Shown here one piece after another: positions 10,086 to 20,322 of a DNA stretch of 64,000 nt. Under the pieces are notes generated by a model. It was not told where the DNA came from. It made no database searches and saw only the letters and a list, made by a program, of their open reading frames with translations. Where the stretch lies: NCBI GenBank assembly GCA_034769895.1, contig CM068373.1:283497379-283561378 (forward strand), given 5' to 3'. The DNA comes from Magicicada septendecula (Eukaryota; Arthropoda; Insecta; Hemiptera; Cicadidae). How positions within the stretch are numbered: the first letter of the stretch is position 1; each line of letters starts with the position of its first letter. A program made the position numbers and the translations under genes.

Positions 10086-10121
<36 letters not shown>
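10086..10121. repeat. (CT)n microsatellite with repeated flank
   Basis: CT tract with one interruption, followed at 10122-10170 by the inverted copy of the flank found at 6000-6048. Confidence 0.9.
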
Positions 10122-10210
10122 GTACCCGTAATATGTAAGTTTGCAGATACAGATTTTCTCAAGTATAAAAGCCACACGCGTAACAGTATTTCAGCGTTAT
10201 AGGATAAAAC

Positions 10211-11226
10211 TGTTGTAACGCCCGGCGCTGGGGCCTCACAAAGTGAAAGCACCAGTCGTGCGGACAGGATAGCTGTGGGAAGGGCTCGTTATCAAATAAG
10301 GCATTTACTTAGATTAATAATATTTCTTTAATTCATTACAGTAACTACGTTCGTTAACAAGTTTTATCTTGAGGAACAAATGACAATAATGACAATGCAA
10401 ATGAACAAAATAACAATAACTGAAGTGACATACTCTCGTTACAATAATTCTATTGAGTGTTTTCATTAAGACATAATATTATATAAAAAAAAACATTCTT
10501 TGTATACTGACTATTCTTTATTAAAACATTATAAAAGTTTTACTAACTGTATTTCTGAGTTTGGTATGTTACCACTTTAAATTAGGCATAAATGATTAAG
10601 ATGTCAATTATACTTATTCCTTAACACATTTAGAACACTACTGAGCACTTCTGAGTATAAATAATTCATTATCTAAAATCGATTAATGCTTTAAGTTTGG
10701 ACTAAGTAAAACAAAAAAAGTTGTAATTACGCTTTTGATGTGGCTCCATCGTAGACAGAAGATGCACATCTACGATGTACGGAGAGTGCGTAAGGACGCC
10801 AAAAAGTAAACAAGTGAAAAAAGAGAGTATGTACTTCCCAGTGCTCTCGTCAGTTTTATACCCTGCGTGACGCAAAAAGTCTCTGAGTTAACGCCCAAAA
10901 TTCAGCCAATCAGAACTGGACTCTGCACGTGTCTCGAAACTTATCAGGTCACACGAGGGGACAATTTGACATTGATTTTTGTGAACCAAAGCGGAATTCG
11001 TTCGCGAACACTGACAAATAAACAATTCTTAGCTTCCCTGGTTGATAACTCGCTACACGTGCCACGATAAAAAATGGTCAGCACACTTCCTCACAATCGC
11101 TCAGTTTGTTCCTTAAAATAATTCTTAAGATAAAATAAAATAATACATTGAGTAGTTTGAGTATGAGAAGAATCCTCATGTACAATTATATATAAAATCA
11201 TAACGTGGAATATGCTGGGCACAACA
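10211..11226 (-). repeat. 3' LTR of the provirus
   Basis: On the minus strand it begins tgttgtgcccagca and ends gggcgttacaaca, with the TG...CA ends of LTRs. It aligns along its whole length with 16634-17651. Confidence 0.92.
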
Positions 11227-11236
11227 CCCCTCCCTA
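11227..11236 (-). promoter_or_regulatory. Polypurine tract
   Basis: On the minus strand agggagggg lies directly against the 3' LTR, where the plus-strand DNA primer is expected. Confidence 0.75.
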
Positions 11237-11778
11237 CTTTACAAAAGGAAAGTACGAGACGTACTTTGCTTTTCAAAATTTATCCAAAATATAAACAAAT
11301 TGCAGTTTACTCAAGCTCAACGTTCATGGAATGTACTACAACATATACAGTAAGTAGTATAGTAGTATTACCTACTCTGTTTACATCATGAAATCTACAT
11401 GTAAACAAACCAACAAAACAAAAAGATAAGACTGCGCCGTCTACGGTCAGTCATTGCTATCCCTAAGCAGCTGTACACGCTCAGCTGTGTGTAGATACCA
11501 CATTGTGTCGATGTACACCTTTACATATATATATCACGCGATATTTACAAACTACATAATTGTGTCTTTTTCTATTTAAACATAGTTTTATCTGTTACAT
11601 TCAAAACAAAGAGTGCTGAATATAATGAGACTCAAAATTTTGTTTTCCTTAGGTAAGTTTACAACTATTATAATAATTATTTTTTTCTTGTTTACATTTT
11701 TCTTACGTACTTCTCAATTCTTATTGTAGGTTCAATACATTGCTTTATTAAACAAACAAACACAACAAACTCTTTAAT
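11237..11778 (-). other. Provirus 3' untranslated region
   Basis: About 540 bases between the envelope stop codon and the polypurine tract; no frame or motif seen. Confidence 0.6.
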
Positions 11779-12648
11779 TTATAATTGAGAATGTGCAACT
11801 CTAACACCTGGTTTTACGTAGACTGCTGTAACATTCATTCCGTCTGGCGAAGTTACCTCTGGAACTTCGTCTGCTGCTTCTTGTGGTGCCTCAGCACTCG
11901 ATGTCGTTGCTGGTATGAGAGTAGAAGGTAGACATTTGGAGACTGACTTGGTTCGGTAGACGAGATATAGTAGCAATGCTGCTCCAATAATTATGACGGT
12001 AAAGCCACCGGCATAGCGAATAGATTGTTCGTTTCGTGATTGTTGCTTTTCTCGCTGTAGTTCTTGCATATCGTTAATAAGTCGGTTCAGTGAAACGTCA
12101 TCGAAGTAGTTGTATATCTCATGCAGTACTTCGTCGATATTCAATTCTGTAACATCTGAAATCTTCATGTGAGTGACATTATTTGTTAAAATTTTAGCTT
12201 CGCATGGACTAATCAAAGAGGATATTGGTGGTTCAATCATGATAGGCTTAGTAAGGTTATATATACTTCGTCCATAGGTATGTGGTAATAAGGTAAAATA
12301 TTTGGAATATATATGACAATGGTGTGGATTAAGAAGAACTCCTCTCTCCTTAAGAATCTCGGTCTTAGTGTCTTGATCGCATCTCCAGGTAACTCGTATC
12401 GGTTCTGGTGCACTATATATCCACGCATCCTTGTTCGGCATCTGATGTAGGATTGGACGGCTGAAATTCTGTATAAACTTCTTCTCACATTGAACACGAG
12501 CACTGCTGGTGTCTCCAACAAATAATGCATAGATACAACTGTCGTTACGGTACGAATACAAAGGTATATTGGCTGGACACACACTATACTTGGAACTCCT
12601 GCACGCAATTACATCTTTGTGTGTAAGTTCAACATACTCTTGTCGCAT
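11779..12648 (-). pseudogene. Envelope-like protein, C-terminal part
   Basis: This 289-residue frame carries at least three N-glycosylation sequons (NFS near 61, NLT near 131, NVT near 158), cysteines through the ectodomain, a heptad-like stretch near 180-205 and a single hydrophobic segment at about residues 213-231. A charged cytoplasmic tail of about 58 residues follows. This fits the membrane-anchored end of the baculovirus F-type envelope proteins carried by insect errantiviruses. The first methionine is internal: the frame continues the adjacent upstream envelope part after a frameshift between about 12650 and 12690. Confidence 0.75.
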
Positions 12649-12680
12649 TTTAGTTAATGCTAAGTACTCAGTATTGCTCT

Positions 12681-13451
12681 TTACATATATAAACTTATTG
12701 ATAGAAGGTTCTCTATCTCGGCAAGGACTTTACAGAATACAAGTCTAGTAATCTGTTTTCTGTTTTTAAAGGAATTTCTATAATCAGTTGAATATATTTC
12801 GTTTGAGATATAGCATGAACATTCATTTGAATTACCAGATGTTAATTCATAATAAATATAAATCTCTTCCAATTTAGTACTGGTTATTAATGATAAATCA
12901 TGTGTTAATTCTTGAGAAACTGATAACAAAATTTTAGACAATTTATCAGGTGGTATCAAAAGAGAACTTAATCTACCATTAGACGTTACATCAAGTCCTT
13001 TCATTAATTTACTTAATTCATATTCTGCTGAATTCAAGTACAATTCAACTTCTCTTATTAATGATGAGGTTTTCATATGATACTGTAGAGTTTTATTAAC
13101 TCCTTCTATTTCTGACCATAAACTGACATTAACATTAGAAATTTGTTGTAATATATTTTTACCATTTTCTCCTAAAACTGTTATAACTTTAGCATTTTCT
13201 TTGAAATCTTTTATAACTGACTTAAAATAGGTAAACATTTCTTTATTGTTATGCAAAATATCACTCTGTATTTTTTTCAATTCACTGATCTTCGAACTAA
13301 ACGTCTCAAGATCATCATTATCGATAGTAACAAATAATATTTTCATAGCTGAACCAATAGCATTTATTGCTCCACGCTTCTTACGTGTTTCAGGTAACAT
13401 AGAGTTTAGACTACTTATTTCTATTTTTAACATATTTGCGACAGTACGCAA
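12681..13451 (-). pseudogene. Envelope-like protein, N-terminal part with furin-type site
   Basis: This 256-residue frame has a basic RKKR cleavage motif near residues 23-26. A small-residue hydrophobic stretch, as in a fusion peptide, follows at once, then a long helical region. That order matches insect F-type envelope proteins. Only about 22 residues precede the cleavage site and no signal peptide is visible, so the surface-subunit end is missing or was supplied by splicing. The frame is lost before the downstream part at 12648. Confidence 0.75.
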
Positions 13452-13931
13452 GTGACTGACTTCGAGTTAATGGAGTCCTTGGCTCGCTAAAGGAATAATC
13501 GCTATTGTATGAAAAACAATAGTAGACCTAATTACATACGTGGTAATCTAGGTCGAAGGTTGTAAGATGAAGACGGAGATTTAGCCAAGGATATTGGTCG
13601 ATTAGGATGCCATTCAGGATCGTTAGGTGTACCTAACGTGAAGGTGGTGAAGGTGGAGATAGTGCTAAACTATCTTCAAATTCAATAGGCGTAATATCTA
13701 AATAAGGTTCATCTTCTTCAATCGTTACTATACGCATCGGTCTCCCCCCTACTTGTCCCTCGGTTAAAACATTCGTATCGCAAGCTTCAATGTCATCAAA
13801 CCTTGACCCTGTACTTGATTCGTTATCACTATGTTCGAATGTAACAGCTGTTTTCCTTGTGCGTTGCTGACTCCGTGATTTCTAATCTCAACCTATACCA
13901 CGACAGGAGATAGGTATGTCTGCTTAATGCA
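13452..13931 (-). pseudogene. Pol remnant: RNase H end fused to integrase tail
   Basis: Minus-strand translation starts with a NCDALSR box, typical of the end of gypsy RNase H, and soon passes into an acidic serine-rich tail (EHSDNESSTGS, EEDEPYLDITP) as in the C-terminus of gypsy integrases. The rest of RNase H and the integrase core are absent, so at least one large deletion removed them. Stops and frame changes are present. Confidence 0.6.
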
Positions 13932-14201
13932 TCACAATTTGCCACTAGCCAAATCTAGTGTAGTAAAATATTTAGAATTTCCCAAACAATCTAACGTCTC
14001 AACAATATTTGGTAACGGATAAGCATCCCCTTTAGTTATACTATTTAACGCTCTATAGTTAACACAAAACCTGTACTTGGGTATACGGTCTGGACTCTTT
14101 TCCGGAACTATCACAACTGGACTACTCCACGGTGAGTTTGAAGGTTTTATTACATCTTTCTCTAACATCTCGGTTATATGACTCTGTATCACACTCTTCA
14201 T
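13932..14201 (-). pseudogene. Reverse transcriptase, first two motifs only
   Basis: The frame contains SPWSSPVVIVPEK and YRFCVNYRALNSIT followed by YPLPNIVETLD and FTTLDLASG, the conserved start of Ty3/gypsy reverse transcriptase. It ends right after the LDLASG box; the YxDD catalytic box is missing, replaced by the RNase H remnant to the left. Confidence 0.85.
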
Positions 14202-14337
14202 AGACTCAGGAAGTCTGTAAGGTTTCTTTTAATCGGTAAACTATCACCAGTATGTATTTTATGCTTTATATCTACAAGACACCCTCTATGCTCCTGATCC
14301 TCACGGAACAAATCTCTATACTTTAATAACACAGGTT

Positions 14338-15114
14338 TCAAAACTTCACTGTCCTCTCAGACAAGTGCTTTAATTTCCCTAATATTAATTTATCAATATT
14401 CTCATTACTACCAAAATTATCATCATTATTATGTTCCTCATGTTCAAGAACATCAACAACTCTTACACTTTCATAAACTTCAGGCTGGTATTTCTCTGCC
14501 AGACCTAACGTAATTCCCTTTTGAATTACAAGTGGTTCTCCACTACAATTAACAACTTTAACAACTACATTGTTATCGATGTCTACAGTACTCAGTACAC
14601 GGGGAACTCTTATACCCTGCACATCTAATTCTCGTGGTTCTACTAAAACCTCTCGTGCCACCGGAATGTCACGTAGTCCTATTCGGCAATTTACTAATAC
14701 CTCACTTAAGGGTGGTAACTCTTGCTCGGAAGCATTCATGACACGCCAAAATTCAGCATCATTCCCGAAAAAATTACAACGAGTTATAGGTTGATCAGGC
14801 CCACAACCGTTAGTGATACCAGTGGAGACTACCCCACAATCCTCTACACCGGAGTCGAGTGATATGACTACCGAGTTATTATTCAAACTCAGGAGTCGTG
14901 ATGGCAAGTCTATTATTGCACCCAGCGACTTTAGTAAATCGAGGCCTAGTATACCGTCGTAAACATGAAAAAAACTATCATCCCTTGGTACTACAAGAAA
15001 AGTGTGTACAACTTCAACGCTTCCCAGACGTAACCTCAAATTTTGTGTCCCTTTTACGAATAAGTTACTCCCGGTAACCCCTTTAGCATTTATAACAGTT
15101 TTATGTGTGGCCAT
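14338..15114 (-). pseudogene. Protease C-terminal half and pol linker
   Basis: The frame contains YDGILGLDLLKSLGAIID, the ILG/flap-distal motif of retroviral-type aspartic proteases, followed by a linker towards reverse transcriptase. It is out of frame with the upstream DTG half, so the protease is split. Confidence 0.8.
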
Positions 15115-15548
15115 CTACTGATACCTTCCTTAATTAAAGAAATACTAGATCCAGTGTCTATTATAAATTTACATAATTTCTTTTCAATTTCACCCATAAT
15201 TACTAAATAATCTAAACCGTTAAGAGAGGTTGTAGGTATCAAATAACTCGTCCGTTCGACCTTGCCGTGCCCTAATAAGTCGAACTGCTGGCGTTTTGGG
15301 TGTGTATTTTGCTTACTATTGCAGTTACGAGCGTAATGCCCCTTAGCATGACAATTATAGCATTTTATGCCTTTCAAAGCCTTTTTTTGTGCATTGTTAT
15401 TATTTTTATTATTACGGTTCTGATTACGACTGGTACTGCGAGCATTATGTGGCTGAGTTTTACCACTAGCTTTTCTTGATAACTTTTTAAAACAATTCTT
15501 AGCTAAATGACCTACCTTGTTACAGTGATAACAGGTGACACTAGTCAC
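15090..15548 (-). pseudogene. Nucleocapsid zinc knuckles and protease DTG half
   Basis: Two CCHC knuckles are present (CYHCNKVGHLAKNC and CYNCHAKGHYARNC), separated by an Asn/Lys-rich spacer, and then the protease active-site box FIIDTGSSISLI. It lies in the same frame as the gag segment at 15588-15812, from which a stop codon separates it. Confidence 0.85.
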
Positions 15549-15587
15549 GAAGACATGTCCATCGGCGTTATTTCTCTTACCATGTCC

Positions 15588-15812
15588 TCATGAAGTATGC
15601 TGCTGTTGTCGATCAGCTGAAGCCACAGTATTAGCGATCTGAATTGCCTCCTCCATAGTGTTAGGTAATCGGTATCGTACTTGCTGTCCCACAACACCTT
15701 GTAGGCCATTTATGTATGCAGCTAAAAGTCGACGCTCCGCCTCTTCCTCGATGACTTTCTGCTCCATAGGATCAGCAACCTGTCTAATAGTCTTTGAACA
15801 TAAATTCGGCAA
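15588..15812 (-). pseudogene. Gag capsid C-terminal segment
   Basis: Short frame with EEEAERRLLAAYINGL and a Gln/His-rich end, as in the C-terminal capsid domain of gypsy Gag. It overlaps the upstream Gag frame in another phase, showing a frameshift near 15800, and ends in a stop before the zinc knuckles. Confidence 0.7.
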
Positions 15813-16249
15813 CGATCAGCAAAAGAATCTGGGGTTTCATCCCTACGCTGTGTCGCTGACTGAAGTGCTGTATAATGATACTGATCTAACTGCTTAACTT
15901 TAAATCGCTCAATAAAACACTGTGTTAAAACGTCATACTTTAAATCTGCTTTCTGTAACTGCGGGCAACTGTTATAATACAATGCTGCAGGTCCCCTTAA
16001 TTTTAACGAAACGATGGGAACCTTATCAGAATCGTTCCAATTGCCTATTGTCGCGGCATCGTCAATCTTTTTAAAGAAAGCATGAACAGGAATACCCGTA
16101 CCATCGCCCCTCCAATTTTCAATTAAGTTTGCTATAGTCAGATCCTTAGTGATAGTAGCAGCGACAGGTGTAGTACCTGTTGTCTGGATACGCTCTTGTA
16201 ACTCGGCTACGATACGTTTTAATTCAGATACCTCAGACATTTTAGACAT
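15722..16249 (-). pseudogene. Gag N-terminal and capsid part
   Basis: This 175-residue frame begins MSKMSEVSELKRIVAELQ (predicted coiled coil), then a capsid-like region (IENWRGDG, FFKKIDDAA, LRGPAALYYN, CFIERF) typical of Ty3/gypsy Gag. It goes out of frame near residue 145. The start is the first methionine after the leader and suits a Gag start. Confidence 0.75.
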
Positions 16250-16599
16250 TTGTAATCAAACTCTTAATAGTTTTATTTAAATAATTAATTTCTATGATTC
16301 TTTGTAATTAACTTCGAAAGAGAGTCTTGCACCCCTCCAAATAGTATTAGGATCTTGGATTGGACTGGTGTGTTATAAACAGGTATAGTGACAGAAGGAC
16401 TACTGTGGGTATAATAAGCTGTTATAACCCCAACACGCGTACCAACCCGCATAAAAAGTTCTAACAAGCCCCAAAACCTTTGAGCCATTAAAGAATCATC
16501 ACTTAATTTTTTTTCTCTAATTTCTTACTACTATTGCCCATCAATAAAGAGCCACTTCAAATAGATAAACGTTTAATTAATGTAAGTAAACTAACATTC

Positions 16600-16633
16600 C
16601 CATATTTAATATCCCAAATTCTGACACCAAATT
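16600..16633 (-). promoter_or_regulatory. Primer-binding site and leader start
   Basis: Next to the 5' LTR on the minus strand the sequence reads aatttggtgtcagaatttgg. The tggtgtcagaa core matches the one after the LTR at 30062, as expected of a tRNA primer-binding site starting TGG. I cannot name the tRNA. Confidence 0.65.
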
Positions 16634-17651
16634 TGTTGTAACGCCCGGGGCTGGGGCCTCACAAAGTGAAAGCACCAGTCGTGCGGACAGGATAGCTGTG
16701 GGAATGGCTCCTTATTAAATAAGGCATTTACTTAGATTAATAATATTTCTTTAATTCATTAGAGTAACTATGTTCGTTAACAAGTTTTATCTTGAGGAAC
16801 AAATGACAATAATGACAATGCAAATGAACAAAATAACAATAATTGAACTGACATACTCTCGTTACAATAATTCTATTGAGTGTTTTCATTAAGACATAAT
16901 ATTATATAAAAAAAACATTCTTTATATACTGACTATTCTTTATTAAAACATTATAAAAGCTTTACTAACTATATTTCTGAATTTGGTACGTTACCACGTT
17001 AAATTAGGCATAAATGATTAACATGTCAATTATACATATTCCGTAACAAATTTAGAACACTACTGAGCACTTGTGAGTATAAATAATTCATTATCCAAAA
17101 TCGATTAATGCTTTAAGTTTGAACTAAGTAAAACAAAACAAAGTTGTAATTACGCTTTTGATGTGGCTCCATCGTAGACAGAAGATGCACATCTACGATG
17201 TACGGAGAGTGCGCAAGGACGCCAAAAAGTAAACAAGTGAAAAAAGAGTGTGCGTACTTCCCAGTGCTCTCGTCAGTTTTATACCCTGCGTGACGCAAAA
17301 AGTCTCTATGAGTTAACGCCCACAATTCAGCCAATCAGAACTGGACTCTGCACGTGTCTCGAAACTTATCAGGTCACACGAGGGGACAATTTGACATTGA
17401 TTTTTGTGAACCAAAGCGGAATTCGTTCGCGAACACTGACAAGTAAACAATTCTTAGCTTCCCTGGTTGATAACTCGCTACACGTGGCACGATAAAAAAT
17501 GGTCAGCACACTTCCTCACAATCGCTCAGTTTGTTCCTTAAAATAATTCTTAAGATAAAATAAAATAATACATTGAGTAGTTTGAGTATGAGTAGAATCC
17601 TCATGTACAATTATATATAAAATCATAACGTGGAATGTGCTGGGCACAACA
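16634..17651 (-). repeat. 5' LTR of the provirus
   Basis: Full-length partner of 10211-11226 (1018 bp). It presumably holds the promoter for the minus-strand transcript. Short plus-strand frames inside both LTRs are not genes. Confidence 0.92.
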
Positions 17652-17655
17652 AAAC

Positions 17656-18130
17656 TATCCAGACTCTACACTTATTGTGGTCGGATGAGGGACAATAACT
17701 AACTTTTTATATTTCTGTCTTTTCTCTGACTAACTTTCTTCTTCTTTGTAATGTGAGCTTCTCTCTCGCATAACTGGTTTACAGTATTTCTTTTTTATTT
17801 TTAAGAGTACTGAAAGGCAATGTACTTTACAGCAAAGTAGGGGTGGGGGAAAATTATACGTTTTTTCCAAATGCCGGAATGAAAATATAACTTCTCACTA
17901 GAAAGTTGTATCACGGTTATTGTTTTAAATCAATTTTGTTTAAAAAACGCCGATCTACGTCCAAATAAGTTTTTAAATATTTTTCTAAGATACTAAATTC
18001 CTAAGGCTTCCACGGCCGGAGTCCACATAGCTGGAAACATTATTTGCCGGTCTATTAGGCCGTGGTCTTGAGTCTTTTCTGACAAGACGTTTTGGTCTTA
18101 CCATAGGAGGTCATCATCAGGCACAATCGG
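17656..18130. other. Non-coding, contains a cacggccgg module
   Basis: No gene seen. At 18003-18125 a block reading aaggcttccacggccgg...aggccgtggtc...gacgttttgg...catcatcagg resembles modules near 19046 and 51829. It may be the end of a dispersed element of unknown class. Confidence 0.4.
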
Positions 18131-18139
18131 TCGGTAACA

Positions 18140-18240
18140 ATCGGCACGGTGTCAGTGATGAGGGTGTATTTTGTTTAAGAAGGACTACTTATATAGACAC
18201 ATATATATAGACTCTACCTCATCACTGACACCGTGCCGAT
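18140..18240. repeat. Perfect 24-bp inverted repeat, 53-bp loop
   Basis: Bases 18140-18163 and 18217-18240 are exact reverse complements (core cacggtgtcagtgatgag). The inner side is AT-rich (atatatatag). A related 14-base core, gacaccgtgccgat, recurs near 39087. It could be a foldback end or a stem-loop. Confidence 0.85.
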
Positions 18241-18574
18241 GATGCGGTCATCCGTCCCGTCCGGTTATTATTAACATAAATTTAACATAAATTGCGTATT
18301 TTTAATAAAGCTGACTTGAAGGCAGTTATGTCACCAATGGTCACGTACGAACTAGGACAGTGTACTCCGGATGCATCATGGCAAAGTTGGATTAAAGCTA
18401 CTGAATTGACCAACTTCAGAAGATTGTCAAAAATACCGTAAACTAACCGAAGATCTGATACCAACTGTTACCGTAAACTAACCACCAACTGTACAAAGGA
18501 AAATCCAAATTTCTTCGGATACGGATAGTAGGTTTTTCTTCCGATTTTTCCTTTCGGATAGTAGATTAAAAGTG

Positions 18575-18820
18575 AAATAGATGTAACTCAAATAAATGCA
18601 AAAATACAGAAGCGGCGGCTTTATTGGTACGGACATGTTGTACGGGCATCGTCATAAACTTAACGGTTGACGGTAAAAAGACACGCGGACTGAGATAAAC
18701 GCCGACCTTCAGAGTACCAAACTAAGCCCAGAACACGTGACAGACCGCACAAAATGGTATTCATTTATCCGAAAAGCGGACCCTATTGCAACGGGAAAAT
18801 GCTAAGAAGAAGCAGATAAA
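18575..18820 (+). pseudogene. LINE extreme C-terminus with GAAGAAG tail
   Basis: Frames read RRLRWYGHV and, near the end, DRTKWYSFIRKADPIATGK, a known pattern at the C-terminus of RTE-type insect LINEs, followed by aagaagaagcag. Frameshifts lie between. Confidence 0.65.
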
Positions 18821-19159
18821 GAAATAAGAACATGGGGGGGGGTCCATTTTACAACATGCACAGTGCGTTACAGACGGACCACGAAGATCATATAATAGCA
18901 AAAGAAATGCAATAATACTGCTAAAAATATGAAGATTAACAAATTATATTGTAATTGTGCACAGACATGCGCAAAACATTAATCGACAAAGTATACACCG
19001 GAAAATCTAAAAACTCAACAACCGATTCTGATAATCTGTTTGTTAGGCTTTCACGGTAGGCGCCATAATTATTCAAATGACTATCCGGTCTACTAAAATT
19101 CTTATGCTTAAGGATGTTGATGATATAATCAGACCTTCTTCAGTTACAGAGGCCATCTT

Positions 19160-19400
19160 CAATTAAAGGTTTCTGAAACGACTGACAACGTGTGCGTCAG
19201 TAAACCACAGTATTGTGGCAAAGGCTCAATGTTGAACGTGTCAGACAGTTTTCTAACTGCAGCCTTATAGAGGCCGTATGGCACTGCCATCACTTTATAC
19301 AATTTCAAAAGAGTATCTCTTCTGCCCTTTCCATTCAGTGTTCTTCTGATCGTTCCACACATACAGTCAATTTCTTGATACATAAAACTCAAAACACTCA
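19160..19400 (-). pseudogene. LINE thumb-region relic
   Basis: The minus strand encodes MCGTIRRTLNGKGRRDTLLK and KLYKVMAVPYGLY, matching the CGTI...KFYKVMAVP block seen in several other LINE fragments of this window (for example 33870-34480). The frame stays open for 80 codons but lacks the catalytic domain. Confidence 0.65.
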
Positions 19401-19650
19401 AAATTCTTGATATTTTTCAAAATACTCAACATTGATAACACTCAAAAACACCACAATATACACGTACACCCACACACAATAACACCACATTAAACTACTA
19501 AAAGCCAACAGGAAACCATACCAACCACCAACCTGAACACAAATATTCACAAATGTCGAAAACTAAGATGGCTGAGGATGGAAAAATATTTGATTTTTCA
19601 AATACAAGAAATAATATATCTCGATGGTAAAATAGTTATAAATATTAAAT

Positions 19651-19708
19651 CGTGCGTGTGTGTGTGTCTCTCTCTCTCTCTCTCTGTGCGTGTGTGTGTG
19701 TGTGTGTT
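19651..19708. repeat. Compound (GT)n(CT)n(GT)n microsatellite
   Basis: GT, CT and again GT tracts adjoin over 58 bases. Confidence 0.9.
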
Positions 19709-19769
19709 AATACCTTTATTTTATCAGCATGCTCCATTACAAATAAAGTAATACTACATGCTATATATA

Positions 19770-20322
19770 AACTTACTAGCAAAATACCCGTGCTTCGCTA
19801 CGGAGTTTCACGTTGTACGTAATTGTACAATTATTGCCCGCTTAATAGGATAGGATTAGATAGATTGTACAAATTCTCAACTCTTAGTTTGTTTATTTAC
19901 ATTCATAGCAACAGCTATTTATTATTTATTTCGAGAAAATCGTTAGAGCTGTTTCCGAGAAAAAAAGGACATACATTTATTAATTAATTGAACTTCGAAA
20001 TTTTCTCGACTATAAGAACCTGCAAACAACGAAGTTTTTTTCAATTTAAAACAATGATTAAAAACTCAGGACTAAATGTATTCGGGGTTTCCAGTAAACT
20101 GAGTTGTCAACCACTTCATTTACAAAGTATGCAATTCCCGCGATAAATTTCAGTATTTGGTTTCTTGCCCCTTAAGAGTGAAAGTTTTTAAAACCGTTTC
20201 TTAGTGAGCACCTAAGACCTATGATGAAGCTATGTTCAAAGTTTCATTGATATCCATTCAGTGGTTTCAGAGATATCGTGATCAGTGAGTCAGTCAGTGG
20301 TATTTGGGTTATATAGATATCT
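19770..20322. repeat. Dispersed repeat beginning actagcaaaatacccgtgct
   Basis: It starts with actagcaaaatacccgtgct and tcgctacgg, a sequence commonly seen at the edge of insect dispersed repeats, and ends with attcagtggtttcagagata and tatatagatat. The block near 20160-20222 (ccttaagagtgaaagttttt) recurs at 21583-21640, linking it with the next repeat. No coding frame. Confidence 0.55.

Larger units (their letters stand above)
10211..17651 (-). mobile_element. Env-bearing Ty3/gypsy (errantivirus-like) provirus, 7.4 kb, defective
   Basis: Two long terminal repeats of about 1017 bp flank gag, protease, the start of reverse transcriptase, a pol C-terminal tail and an envelope-like region, all on the minus strand. 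A 4-bp direct repeat aaac at 10207-10210 and 17652-17655 marks the insertion. By eye the LTRs differ at roughly 33 substitutions and two small indels (about 97% identical), so insertion was not very recent. Most of the palm, RNase H and integrase is deleted and the remaining frames are broken, so the copy cannot move unaided. Confidence 0.9.
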
